NCBI GenBank assembly: GCA_965216915.1
Contig: CBDCGS010000010.1
Location: 805,111-869,110 of the forward strand
Origin: CBDCGS01 sp965216915
Lineage (GTDB): Bacteria; Pseudomonadota; Alphaproteobacteria; UBA828
Length of the DNA stretch: 64,000 nucleotides
Direction of reading: 5' to 3'
The first letter of the stretch is position 1. Each line of letters begins with the position of its first letter. A program made the position numbers and the translations under genes. The notes under the pieces were generated by a model. It had not been told where the DNA came from. It did no database searches and saw only the letters and a list, made by a program, of their open reading frames with translations. Positions 23,856-33,529 of this stretch are shown one piece after another.

Positions 23856-24812
23856 ATGGAATACGGAATAACGATCCCGAACTTCGGGCCGCTCGCGCGA
23901 CGCGAGCCGATCACCAAGATCGCGCGTCAGGGCGAGGCGCTCGGCTTTACCCACATGGCGATCGCCGATCACATCGTCATCCCGAAGACCTGGAACTCGT
24001 TCTACCCCTACTCGCCCACCGGCCGTATCGGCACCTTCGACAACGGTGACACGCTCGAGCCGATCGCGCTCATGGCGACCCTCGCGCTCGTCACCGAAAA
24101 GGCGCAGCTGGTCACCGCCGTGCTCGTCGTGCCTTACCGCCCGCCGATACTGACCGCGAAGCAGCTTGCGACCATCGATCTCTTGTCGGAGGGGCGCGTC
24201 ACGGTCGGCTGTGGCACCGGCTGGATGCGCGAGGAGTTCGAGGCCGTCGGCGCCCCGCCCTACGAGGCGCGCGGCGCCGTGACGGACGAATATATCGAGG
24301 CGTTCAAGGCCATGTGGACCTCGGAAGAGCCGGTCTATGAGGGCAAGTACGCCCAGGTGAAGGACATCTATTTCCGCCCCCAGCCGGTGCGCAAGCCGCA
24401 TCCGCCGATCTGGATCGGCGGCGACAGCGGGCCCGCGCTCCGCCGCACCGCGCGGCTCGGCGATGGCTGGCTGCCGGTCGGCATCGCGCCGAAGCGCCCG
24501 CTCAACACGCCGGCGCGCTATGGCGCGGCGGCCGACACGCTGAAGCACCTCGCCGAGGAGGCCGGGCGCGACCCGGCCGAGATCGCGCTCACCTTCTGGG
24601 CGGTCTGGTACGACGAAAACAAGCGCGAGACCGCCGACGACGGCACGCGCCACATCTTCACCGGCGAGTCAGGCGAGATCGCCGACGACATCAACGCGCT
24701 CGCCGAGATGGGCGTGGAGGCCGTGCTCTTCAACTTCATCCGCGGCAGCCTGGACGAGACCCTCGAGGCCACCGAGCGCTTCGCCGCCGAGGTCATGCCG
24801 CAGGTCGGCTAG
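23856..24812 (+). CDS. LLM-class flavin-dependent oxidoreductase
   Basis: Luciferase-like monooxygenase family (TIM barrel), 318 residues. Family segments are MEYGITIPNFGP, GFTHMAIADHI, LVTAVLVVPYRPP, LLSEGRVTVGCGTGW and the C-terminal ALAEMGVEAVLFNF. Many relatives are annotated F420-dependent, but alphaproteobacteria often use FMN; the sequence does not decide. The ATG at 23856 follows GGGAGG and lies one base after the AMDase-like stop, so the two are coupled. Neighbouring uptake genes are convergent from 24847. It could oxygenate or reduce the substrate brought in by that importer. Confidence 0.9.
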   Translation: MEYGITIPNFGPLARREPITKIARQGEALGFTHMAIADHIVIPKTWNSFYPYSPTGRIGTFDNGDTLEPIALMATLALVTEKAQLVTAVLVVPYRPPILTAKQLATIDLLSEGRVTVGCGTGWMREEFEAVGAPPYEARGAVTDEYIEAFKAMWTSEEPVYEGKYAQVKDIYFRPQPVRKPHPPIWIGGDSGPALRRTARLGDGWLPVGIAPKRPLNTPARYGAAADTLKHLAEEAGRDPAEIALTFWAVWYDENKRETADDGTRHIFTGESGEIADDINALAEMGVEAVLFNFIRGSLDETLEATERFAAEVMPQVG

Positions 24813-24846
24813 GCGCCGTGCCGCACCATGCCGATCGCGCCGGCCG

Positions 24847-25830
24847 TCACTCGCGGCCGTGCGGCTTCCATAGCCGCGCACCCCAGCTCGGCACGCGCTG
24901 GATCGCGTGGATCAAGCCGCCCGGATAGAACAACAGCATCAAGATGATCAGCGCCGAGATGATGAGGAAGCGCCAGGGCCCGAGATCGACCATCGCCTCC
25001 GAGAGCAGGGTGATGACGAACGCGCCGACGATCGGGCCATAGATGCTGTTGGTGCCGCCGAGCAGCAGCATCGAGAGCGCGAGTGACAGCAGTCCGAAGC
25101 CGAAGATCTCCGGCGAGGCGACGCGCACATAGGTGGAGTAGAAGCCGCCGGCGATGCCGGTGAAGAAGGCGCTAAGCCCGAGCGTCAGCATGCGCTGGCG
25201 GGCGAGCGAGACGCCGCGGCTGATCGCGTAGTCCTCATTGTCGCGGAGCGCCACGATGCTCGTGCCGAAGCGAGAGTGGACGAGGCGGTGCAGGTAGACC
25301 GTCGAGAGCAGGAGCAGGAAGAGCCCCACGAAGTAGTACCCGAACTTGCCGTCGCGCGCGAAGTTGTAGTCGCCGATCTTGAGCGGCGGCAGCAGCGGCA
25401 TGCCCATCGAGCCGCCCGTGATCTCCTCTTGGCTGAGCACCAGCTGGAAGCAGAGTTGGCTGAAGGCGAAGGTCACCAGCACCACATAGATGCCTTTGAG
25501 GCGCAGCACTGGCAGCGCGACGATCAACGCGGCCATCACCCCGGCGAGACCCGCGATCGGAATGGTGAGCCATGGCGTGATGCCGACCGTCTTCGAGAGA
25601 ATCGCCGAGCCGTAGGCGCCGGCCGCGAAAAAGGCGATGTGCCCGAAATTGAAGACGCCCGCGTAGCCGAGGCTCAAATCCCAGTTCGAGGCGACGATCG
25701 CGTAGATGAAGGTGATGATGAGCAGGTGGCGAATATAGGGTGTCGGCACGATGAACGGCAGCACGATCAGGATGACAAGGCAGACCAGCCGCGTCGTGTT
25801 GGGCGTCGTCCAGTAATCCCGCGTCAACAT
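24847..25830 (-). CDS. HAAT-type ABC transporter permease (LivM-like), cluster 2
   Basis: Inner-membrane permease, 327 residues, about nine hydrophobic helices. LivM motifs: YAIVASNWDLSLGYAGVFNFGHIAFF, the loop SIVALRDNEDYAISRGVSL and FFTGIAGGFYSTYVRV. It is the last of five minus-strand genes (binding protein, LivG, LivF, LivH, LivM types). Its start is four bases after the LivH-like stop. It converges on the flavin oxidoreductase gene with 34 bases between. Confidence 0.92.
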   Translation of the reverse strand: MLTRDYWTTPNTTRLVCLVILIVLPFIVPTPYIRHLLIITFIYAIVASNWDLSLGYAGVFNFGHIAFFAAGAYGSAILSKTVGITPWLTIPIAGLAGVMAALIVALPVLRLKGIYVVLVTFAFSQLCFQLVLSQEEITGGSMGMPLLPPLKIGDYNFARDGKFGYYFVGLFLLLLSTVYLHRLVHSRFGTSIVALRDNEDYAISRGVSLARQRMLTLGLSAFFTGIAGGFYSTYVRVASPEIFGFGLLSLALSMLLLGGTNSIYGPIVGAFVITLLSEAMVDLGPWRFLIISALIILMLLFYPGGLIHAIQRVPSWGARLWKPHGRE

Positions 25831-25834
25831 GCCC

Positions 25835-26710
25835 TCACCGCTTGCCGAAGAGGCCGGTCGGCCTGACGAGGAGCACGAGGATCATCACGCCGAAGAGCAC
25901 GGCGGGCGTCCAGTAGAGCCCGATGAAGAACATGCTGATCGCTTCCATCAGGCCGATGACATAAGCCGCGCCGATGGTGCCGCCGAGGCTGCCGAGCCCG
26001 CCGAAGATCGCGACCACGAGCGCCTTGACCAAAGGCTCGTTGCCGAGGCCCGGCGTGATGAAGCGGATCGAGCCGAGCAGGATGCCGGCAAGCCCCGCGA
26101 GCCCCGCCGAGAGGCCGAAGGCGAGGCTGTAGAGCATCGGCACGTTCATGCCCATCAGGAGCGCCGATTCGCGGTTCTGCGAGACCGCGCGGATGGCCGA
26201 GCCCGTGCGTGTGAACTTGAGGAAGGCCCAAAGCGCGATCAGCGTGAAGGGCGCGACGCCGATGATCAGCACCTCGTGCGCCGAGATCGCGGTCGACAGC
26301 ATGCCGACCTTGCCCTCGATCAGCGGCGGCAGCTGCTTGTAGCGCCCACCCCAGATCAGGAGGGCCGAGTTCTCGAGGAAGATCGCCGCGCTCAAGGTCG
26401 TGATGACGACGATCAGAATGAGGCCCGCGCGCGACAGAAACGGACGCACGAGGACTAGCTCCGTGATGCACCCGAGGCCGATGAGGGCCGCCACGCCCAC
26501 CGCGATGCCGGCTGCCGGACCGAGCCCCCAACCGAGATCTGCGCCCACCTGCCACGCCACGAACGCGCCGAGCGTCATGAAGATGCCGTGCGCGAAGTTG
26601 AAGATGCCGAGCGTGGTCCAGACCAGCGAAAGCCCGGTCGCCATCATGGCGTAGAGCGAGCCGAGGACGATGCCGCTCAGAACGACGGATTGGGCCGTGC
26701 CGGCGTCCAC
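25835..26710 (-). CDS. HAAT-type ABC transporter permease (LivH-like), cluster 2
   Basis: Permease of 291 residues starting with a GTG at 26710. The LivH signature VLGSLYAMMATGLSLVWTTLGIFNFAHG is present, as is the ATPase-contacting loop GSAIRAVSQNRESALLMGMNV. The start is three bases after the LivF-like stop. About eight membrane helices can be drawn. Together with the LivM-like partner it forms the channel of the second importer. Confidence 0.92.
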   Translation of the reverse strand: MDAGTAQSVVLSGIVLGSLYAMMATGLSLVWTTLGIFNFAHGIFMTLGAFVAWQVGADLGWGLGPAAGIAVGVAALIGLGCITELVLVRPFLSRAGLILIVVITTLSAAIFLENSALLIWGGRYKQLPPLIEGKVGMLSTAISAHEVLIIGVAPFTLIALWAFLKFTRTGSAIRAVSQNRESALLMGMNVPMLYSLAFGLSAGLAGLAGILLGSIRFITPGLGNEPLVKALVVAIFGGLGSLGGTIGAAYVIGLMEAISMFFIGLYWTPAVLFGVMILVLLVRPTGLFGKR

Positions 26711-26713
26711 GAT

Positions 26714-27433
26714 TTACTCCTTGCCGAAATACATTTGCATGATCTGACCGTGGTCGAGCTCTTCGCTCGCGGCGACGTCGAGCGTCACCTCGCCGTGGTT
26801 GATCATGTAGAGATGATCGGTCAGCGAGAGCAGGAACTCGACATCCTGCTCGACTAGCATCAGGGGCACGCCGGTCTCGGAGATGTTGGCGATAGCGTCG
26901 AGAAGCTCGTCCTTGAGCTTCGGCGCAAGCCCGAGGGTCGGCTCGTCGAGCATCAGCATTTGCGGCTCGCCCATGAGGCCCGCGCCGATCGCGAGCATCT
27001 GCCGCTCACCGCCGGACAGCGTTTTCGCCTGCTGACGCCGGCGCTCCTGCAGGCGCGGGAACAGGGTGTAAACCTTGTCGAGATTGGCGCGCAGGTGTGG
27101 CCGCGCGCGCTGGCAATAGGCGCCGAGCCGCAAATTCTCCACCACCGTCAGCTCGGGAAACAGCACATTGCCCTGTGGCACGTGGATGACGCCGCGATCG
27201 ACGATCCCGCGCGGCAAGGTGCTGTCGATGCGCTCGCCGCGCAGGTGGATCTCACCGGTCCAGGGCCTAAGCAGGCCGGAGATCGTGCGGAGCAGCGTCG
27301 TTTTGCCATGCCCGTTCGGGCCGAAAAGCCCGATGCGCCGGTCCTCCGGCACGGCCAGGCTGATGTCCCAGAGCACCTGCGTCTTGCCATAGCCGACCGA
27401 GAGGCTGCGGATATCGAGGATCGGCTCAGTCAT
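26714..27433 (-). CDS. HAAT-type ABC transporter ATP-binding protein (LivF-like), cluster 2
   Basis: ATPase of 239 residues with Walker A GPNGHGKTT, canonical signature LSGGERQMLAIGAGL and Walker B MLMLDEP. The HVPQGNVLFPELTV Q-loop region is typical of LivF. Its start overlaps the LivG-like stop by eight bases. It ends MYFGKE, as LivF proteins end in YLG/YFG. It pairs with the LivG-like ATPase that has the degenerate signature. Confidence 0.92.
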   Translation of the reverse strand: MTEPILDIRSLSVGYGKTQVLWDISLAVPEDRRIGLFGPNGHGKTTLLRTISGLLRPWTGEIHLRGERIDSTLPRGIVDRGVIHVPQGNVLFPELTVVENLRLGAYCQRARPHLRANLDKVYTLFPRLQERRRQQAKTLSGGERQMLAIGAGLMGEPQMLMLDEPTLGLAPKLKDELLDAIANISETGVPLMLVEQDVEFLLSLTDHLYMINHGEVTLDVAASEELDHGQIMQMYFGKE

Positions 27434-28166
27434 GCTTGGCGCGCGAGCCGAGATAGGCCTCCACGACGCGGGGGTCGCGGATCACGTCGTCGGGGGTGCC
27501 CGTCGTCAGCTCGCTCCCGTGATTGAGCACGAGCAACCGCGCGGAGACGGTGAGCAGCAATGGCAGCACGTGCTCGATCACCAGCACGGTGATGCCGCTC
27601 TCGTTCAGGCGACGGATCAGGTCGATCGTCTCGTCGATTTCCAGCTTGGTGAGGCCCGAGGCCGGCTCGTCGAGCAGCAGCACGCGCGGTTTGGTGACGA
27701 TGGCGGAGGCGATCATGAGCCGCTTCTTGTCGAACACGGAAAGCTCGCTCGCGGGCCGCGCAAATTGCTCCTCGCCGATGCCGACGAAGGCGAGCGCCTC
27801 GGCGGCGGCCTCGCGGCTTGCCCCATACTCACCCGCCCCGCCGCCATAGGTCGCGCCGAGGATCACATTGTCGAGCGTCGAAAGCGTGTCGAACGCGGTC
27901 TCCTTTTGGAATGTGCGCGCGAGGCCGGACCGGCACACTTGGTTCGCCCGCATGCGCTGAATTTCTTTGCCTTCGAAAACCACCCGACCGGAGTCGGCCG
28001 GGAACGGAATCGAGGTGATGATGTTGAAGAGTGTGCTCTTGCCACTGCCGTTGGGCCCGGCGATGCCGAAGATCTCCTGAGGCGCGACCTCGAACGACAC
28101 TTCGTCGACGGCGCGCAGCGAGCCGAATGACTTGCTGACGCGATCGGCGACGAGGATCGGTTCCAT
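27426..28166 (-). CDS. HAAT-type ABC transporter ATP-binding protein (LivG-like), cluster 2
   Basis: ATPase of 246 residues with Walker A GPNGSGKST and Walker B VLLLDEP. As in the first importer, the signature is non-canonical: ELSVFDKKRLMIASAI in place of LSxGQQR. The Leu-Ser is kept, but the Gly and Gln are lost. EHVLPLLLTVSARLLVLNHG is the switch region and EAYLGSRAKHD the end. The ATG is 73 bases after the binding-protein stop, across a stem-loop. Confidence 0.92.
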   Translation of the reverse strand: MEPILVADRVSKSFGSLRAVDEVSFEVAPQEIFGIAGPNGSGKSTLFNIITSIPFPADSGRVVFEGKEIQRMRANQVCRSGLARTFQKETAFDTLSTLDNVILGATYGGGAGEYGASREAAAEALAFVGIGEEQFARPASELSVFDKKRLMIASAIVTKPRVLLLDEPASGLTKLEIDETIDLIRRLNESGITVLVIEHVLPLLLTVSARLLVLNHGSELTTGTPDDVIRDPRVVEAYLGSRAKHD

Positions 28167-28193
28167 TGATGACGGCGGCTGAGGCGGGATGAG

Positions 28194-28227
28194 CGCCGCC
28201 GGCCGCGCGTTCAGGCGACCGGCGGCG
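28194..28227 (-). other. stem-loop between binding-protein and ATPase genes
   Basis: Perfect 9-base inverted repeat, CGCCGCCGG and CCGGCGGCG, with a 16-base loop, lying between the binding-protein stop and the LivG-like start. No T-run follows on the transcribed strand, so it is probably not a full terminator. Stem-loops at this place commonly protect the binding-protein mRNA and lower expression of the membrane genes. Confidence 0.5.
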
Positions 28228-28239
28228 ATCGATCCGCGA

Positions 28240-29487
28240 TTACTTCATCCAGGGCGGTTGCCTGAACTCACCATTCGACCACTTGTCCGGGTAGAACAGC
28301 GACCGCTCGCCCTCCCAGATCTGATAGAAGGTGATCGGGATGTAATCGTTGCCCTGGCGCGCCAGATGCGTCGCAGGGTCAAAGACGAGCCGCCCTTCCG
28401 AGACGATCTTGTCGGTCTCGGATAGGGCTTTCGCAACGGCCTTGCGATCCGTCGGGTCGCCGGCCTTTTGCACCGCTTCGAGATAGAGGTGCATCATCTC
28501 GTAGAGGCCGACCCCATAGGGACCGGGCTCGGAGCCCCAACGATCCTTGTACTTGCCCATCACTTCGATGGTGCGCGGGATCGTCGGAATGTGGCCGCCG
28601 AGCAGGTTGTAGATCACGCCCGTGGCCTTGTCCTTGGTGAGATCGAGGAACTCAGGCACCGAGGGTCCATACTGGATGAAGACCAGGCTGTCGGTCGGGT
28701 CCTCGAGAAACTGGGTGATGAAGGTCGAGGCGTTGCTCGGCACCCAGTCGGTGTTGACCACGAGGTCCGGCGGATCCTGACGAACCTTCGCCAAGAACGC
28801 GCGCCAATCGTTGACCTCGCCGCTCGGGATGACCTCGTCGACCACGACCTCCCAGCCGGCGCCGGTAAAGCTTTTCTTCAGGCCGTTATAGATCGTCTTC
28901 GAATAGGCGTTGTCCGAGGAGATGATCGCGAGCTTCTTATTCTTGAGCGTCATCTTGCCGTCCGCGACGAGCTTCTCGACCACGGGCAGCATCTCGGTCT
29001 CGTAGGCGTCGTAGGACGGTGTGAGCGACCAGATCATCCAGTAGCCGTCCGGATCCTTGCTCACGATCTCGCGGGTCTGCTGCGAGTTCGCCGCGACGAA
29101 GTAGGGCATCTCCTCTTCGCGCATGAACTCGATCTCGAAGTTCGAGAGGCTCGCATAGCCGGTCATGATGAAGTCGACCGCCTCGTCGTTCATGAGGCGC
29201 TCGACGCCGCTCATGACCGCATCCGAGGTTTGGTCGCGCACGTCCGAGACCTCGATCTCGAAGCTGTACCCCGGCATGCCGCCCGCCGCCTGGAACTCCT
29301 CGAGCGCGAGCGTCGCACCGCGCACCGTCTCCTCGCCATCGGCGGCGCCCGGCCCGGTGAGCGCGGCGAGAACGCCGATCTTGACGACCTGGTCCTCGGC
29401 GGACGCCGCACCCAACGAGGCGCCCGTCGCAATGCCGAGCGCGAGCGCAGCGGCACCCGCAAGCTTGGCCAATCTCATGGTCTTCAT
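28240..29487 (-). CDS. HAAT-type ABC transporter substrate-binding protein, cluster 2
   Basis: Periplasmic binding protein (Peripla_BP_6) of 415 residues. The ATG at 29487 follows GGGAG by seven bases and gives a classic Sec signal peptide cut after ASA (about residue 30); a very long open frame further upstream is a shadow of the genes on the other strand. The mature start VVKIGVLAALTGPGAADGEE is typical of the family, and the end is QPPWMK. It differs clearly from the Tat-exported binding protein of the first importer. The gene leads the minus-strand operon; a divergent amidohydrolase starts 189 bases away. Ligand unknown. Confidence 0.9.
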   Translation of the reverse strand: MKTMRLAKLAGAAALALGIATGASLGAASAEDQVVKIGVLAALTGPGAADGEETVRGATLALEEFQAAGGMPGYSFEIEVSDVRDQTSDAVMSGVERLMNDEAVDFIMTGYASLSNFEIEFMREEEMPYFVAANSQQTREIVSKDPDGYWMIWSLTPSYDAYETEMLPVVEKLVADGKMTLKNKKLAIISSDNAYSKTIYNGLKKSFTGAGWEVVVDEVIPSGEVNDWRAFLAKVRQDPPDLVVNTDWVPSNASTFITQFLEDPTDSLVFIQYGPSVPEFLDLTKDKATGVIYNLLGGHIPTIPRTIEVMGKYKDRWGSEPGPYGVGLYEMMHLYLEAVQKAGDPTDRKAVAKALSETDKIVSEGRLVFDPATHLARQGNDYIPITFYQIWEGERSLFYPDKWSNGEFRQPPWMK

Positions 29488-29676
29488 GGTTGATCTCCCG
29501 TTGCCCGTTCGCTTATGGACGGTTCTCCGCGACAAACTTGCCTCGCGTGCCGTCTGTGAGAGCCTAACCCCGTCAAAACGCTCGCGGCTAGATATTTCCC
29601 GCGGCGAGACGCCTTGCCGATGTCCGCGGGGCGTGGAATCGTTGCGACCCGGTGGGACGTGAAAGGGAGCGAAACC

Positions 29677-30873
29677 ATGGATGTGTTGGACGGAATCAGC
29701 GTCATGCACGCGGAGCTCACCGCATGGCGCCAGGATTTGCATGCACATCCGGAGACCGCGTTCGAGGAGCGCCGCACCTCCGACTTCATCGCCGGGAAGC
29801 TCGAGAGCTTCGGGCTCGCGGTGCATCGGGGCCTTGCCGGGACGGGCGTCGTCGGCTCCCTCACCTGTGGGTCGAGCCCAAAGGCCATCGGGCTTCGCGC
29901 CGACATGGACGCGCTGTTTCTGCAGGAGGAGAACGACTTCGCGCACCGCTCGCAAAACGACGGCAAGATGCATGCCTGCGGGCATGACGGGCACTCGACC
30001 ATGCTGCTCGGCGCCGCGAAATATCTCGCGCGGCACCAGGGGTTCGACGGCACGGTGCGGTTTATCTTCCAGCCCGCCGAGGAGACCGGTGACGAGGAAT
30101 GCGGCGGCAACCGCATGGTGCGCGACGGGCTCTTCGAGAAGCTCCCGGTGGATGCCGTGTTTGGCATGCACAATTTCCCGGGCATCCCGCTCGGCCATTT
30201 CTCGGTGCGGACGGGCCCGATGCTCGCCTCGATCGACACCTTCGAGTTCAAGGTGCTGAGCGAGCACAACCATCCCGCGACGCAGTTCACCTCGCCCGAC
30301 CCGATTCTCCTCGCGGGGCGCATCGTCGAGGCGTTCCACAGCTTCAAGGCGCGCGGCATCAACCCGGCGGAATCGGTGATCATGAGCATCACGCAATTCC
30401 AGGCGGGCGATCCTTACAACGACCGCCAGGGCGTGCACATCACGCCCGATCGCGCCTATGTGCGCGGCACCGTCTACACGCTGAACGACGCCGTGCGCGA
30501 CATCATGGCGGCCGAGCTGCCGAAGATCGCGGAGGGGATTGCGTCCGCCGGCGGCGCGGGCTGCGAGTTCGCCTACGAGCGCGGCTACCCGGTGTTGGTC
30601 AACACGGCGCAGGAGAAGGAGATCGCCGTTTCCGTGGCTTCGGCTCTGGTCGGCGCAGCCAATGTCGAGGCGGACATGCAGCCGATCATGGGCGCTGAGG
30701 ATTTCGCTTTCATGCTGAAGGAGAAACCGGGTTGCTATGTGCTGATCGGCAATGGCGACGGCGAAGGTTCGTGCCACGTGCATAACCCGCGCTACGACTT
30801 CAACGACGCCGCGATTCCCTATGGCGTCGGCTATTGGGTGCGGCTGGCGCAGCACTGCCTGCCGGCGGATTGA
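29677..30873 (+). CDS. M20D family metallo-amidohydrolase (hippurate/N-acyl-amino acid hydrolase type)
   Basis: Zinc- or manganese-dependent amidohydrolase of 398 residues, predicted cytoplasmic. The ATG at 29677 has AAGGGAG upstream. Metal-site residues are Cys101 and His103 in CGHDGHSTML, the PAEE Glu pair at 135-136, His165 in GMHNFP and the C-terminal GAEDFAFML. The dimerisation-domain motif that usually reads GGHAAMPH appears as EHNHPATQF (196-204), keeping only the His. It is followed after 12 bases by a FAD amine oxidase, and is divergent from the second importer, so it may cleave an imported N-acyl or amide compound. Confidence 0.9.
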   Translation: MDVLDGISVMHAELTAWRQDLHAHPETAFEERRTSDFIAGKLESFGLAVHRGLAGTGVVGSLTCGSSPKAIGLRADMDALFLQEENDFAHRSQNDGKMHACGHDGHSTMLLGAAKYLARHQGFDGTVRFIFQPAEETGDEECGGNRMVRDGLFEKLPVDAVFGMHNFPGIPLGHFSVRTGPMLASIDTFEFKVLSEHNHPATQFTSPDPILLAGRIVEAFHSFKARGINPAESVIMSITQFQAGDPYNDRQGVHITPDRAYVRGTVYTLNDAVRDIMAAELPKIAEGIASAGGAGCEFAYERGYPVLVNTAQEKEIAVSVASALVGAANVEADMQPIMGAEDFAFMLKEKPGCYVLIGNGDGEGSCHVHNPRYDFNDAAIPYGVGYWVRLAQHCLPAD

Positions 30874-30885
30874 CGGGCGGAGGGC

Positions 30886-32217
30886 GTGGTGCGGCCCCTC
30901 AAGGGAACACGGGCGAGCCGCAAGCTGCCCCACGACGGGGTGACCAACGGCTGGTATGCCACCCTGCCCGCACCGCCGCCGCCGCGCACGATTGGCGGCA
31001 CCATAGACGCGGATTGGGCGGTCATCGGCGCGGGCGCCTGCGGGCTTGCCTTCGCCCGGCGGCTTGGCGAGTTGCGCCCATCGGATCGGGTCGTCGTCGT
31101 CGAGGCGATGCGCGTCGGCTACGGCACCTCCGGCCGCAACGCGGGCTTCATGCTCTTTCACCACAGCCACGGCGGGGTCAAGGACCTCGCGGCGGGCCGG
31201 CGCAACGACCGCCTCTTCGCGGCCGGCTTCACCTATCTGCGCGACACCGTGCGCGAGCATCAAATCCAATGCGACTGGAGCGATTGGGGCCAAATCTACG
31301 TCGCGGCTTCGCCCGAGGGCGAGGCGCACCTCGCGGCGGTTGCCGCGGGCTTCGATGCGCTCGATGTTCCCAATGAGCGGCTCGAGCGCGACGCCATCGC
31401 GGCAATCACGGGCACCCGCTTCTACAGCGGCGGTGTGCGCCTTCAGGGCGCGGCGCTGGTGCAGCCGGCCGCAATGATGCGCGGGCTCGGCGCGACTCTG
31501 CCGCCTGGCGTCACGCTCTACGAGGAGAGCCCGGTCACCGCGCTCCACGCCGAAAACGGCGGCTTCCGCCTGGTTTGCCCGGAAGGCGACGTGCGCGCCC
31601 GCAAGCTCGTTCTCGCGAACCATGTGTTCGCGGAGGAGATGGGTTTCGCACGCCATCGGGTCGCGCCGATCGCGACCTTCGCGAGCCTCACCCGCCCGCT
31701 TGAGCCCGAGGAGCTGCGTGAGGTCGGGAGCGAAGGCCAGTTCGGGCTGCTCCCGGCGAGCCCGAACGGCAGCACGGTGCGCCTCACCCTCGACGGCCGC
31801 ATCCTGATGCGCAACACGCTCCGTTACGCCGGCACCAAGCGCTTCGGCGATGCGATGATCGCCGAGGCCGCGCGCACCCATCGCGAGAGCGTGCGCGCCC
31901 GCTGGCCTGCGCTCGGCGAGGTGCCGTTCATCGCGACCTGGGGCGGCATCATGGGCTTCACGCGCAACGAGGGCGGCGTGTTCGGCGAGCTCCACGACCG
32001 CCTCTATGCCGTCCTCACCACCGACGCGGCGCCGATGACGCGCGGCACTGCGCTCGGCAAGCTCCTCGCCGAGCAGATCTGCGGCGTGGAGAGCGAGGCG
32101 CTCCGCATCGTCCAATCGGTGCCCATGGCGGCGCGTCTGCCGCCGGAGCCATTTCTGCGCTTCATTGCCGAGCGGCGCGTGCGGCGATACGCGCGCACAG
32201 ACGCGGCCGAGCGCTGA
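30886..32217 (+). CDS. FAD-dependent amino acid/amine oxidoreductase (DAO family, PuuB-like)
   Basis: A 443-residue flavoprotein of the DadA/PuuB group that oxidises amines or secondary amino acids. The dinucleotide-binding loop AVIGAGACGLAFARRL follows an N-terminal arm of about 40 residues that includes NGWYATLP, and GTSGRNAGFM contacts FAD as in gamma-glutamylputrescine oxidase-like proteins. The start is a GTG at 30886 (a second GTG follows directly). It is transcribed with the M20 amidohydrolase, so the pair may release an amine and then oxidise it. It converges on the sugar-type ABC ATPase with 24 bases between stops. Confidence 0.88.
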   Translation: MVRPLKGTRASRKLPHDGVTNGWYATLPAPPPPRTIGGTIDADWAVIGAGACGLAFARRLGELRPSDRVVVVEAMRVGYGTSGRNAGFMLFHHSHGGVKDLAAGRRNDRLFAAGFTYLRDTVREHQIQCDWSDWGQIYVAASPEGEAHLAAVAAGFDALDVPNERLERDAIAAITGTRFYSGGVRLQGAALVQPAAMMRGLGATLPPGVTLYEESPVTALHAENGGFRLVCPEGDVRARKLVLANHVFAEEMGFARHRVAPIATFASLTRPLEPEELREVGSEGQFGLLPASPNGSTVRLTLDGRILMRNTLRYAGTKRFGDAMIAEAARTHRESVRARWPALGEVPFIATWGGIMGFTRNEGGVFGELHDRLYAVLTTDAAPMTRGTALGKLLAEQICGVESEALRIVQSVPMAARLPPEPFLRFIAERRVRRYARTDAAER

Positions 32218-32241
32218 CGCCGGGAGCGGCGGCGCCTCAGG

Positions 32242-33300
<1,059 letters not shown>

Positions 33301-33404
33301 GACTCCCAACTTTATTTGGCGCAAGCGTTCCGCACGAAGTAACCGAGACCGCGCGACCTGTCCATGGCCAAGCGTGGGCTGCCCGCGGCGCGCCGTACCG
33401 CTCA

Positions 33405-33434
33405 TTGACAGCCGCCATGCTTGCTTCCAATGTT
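33405..33434 (+). promoter_or_regulatory. candidate sigma-70 promoter of the sugar importer operon
   Basis: A perfect -35 box TTGACA (33405-33410), 18 bases, then a weak -10 AATGTT (33429-33434). It lies about 95 bases before the binding-protein start on the correct strand. The -10 matches only half of the consensus, which is common in alphaproteobacteria. Confidence 0.35.
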
Positions 33435-33529
33435 GCCGCTACACGTCTGGGCTACCGAGAACGTGTCGAAACGCGCGGTGGTCGGGAACAACCACACGAC
33501 AACGCCAAGCTCTTTGCGGGAGAGGAACG

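Noticed and set aside
28240..32115. A 1291-codon open frame on the minus strand extending the binding protein upstream
   Set aside because: Beyond 29487 it runs antisense to the M20 hydrolase and FAD oxidase, which have clear motifs. The ATG with Shine-Dalgarno and signal peptide at 29487 defines the real gene.
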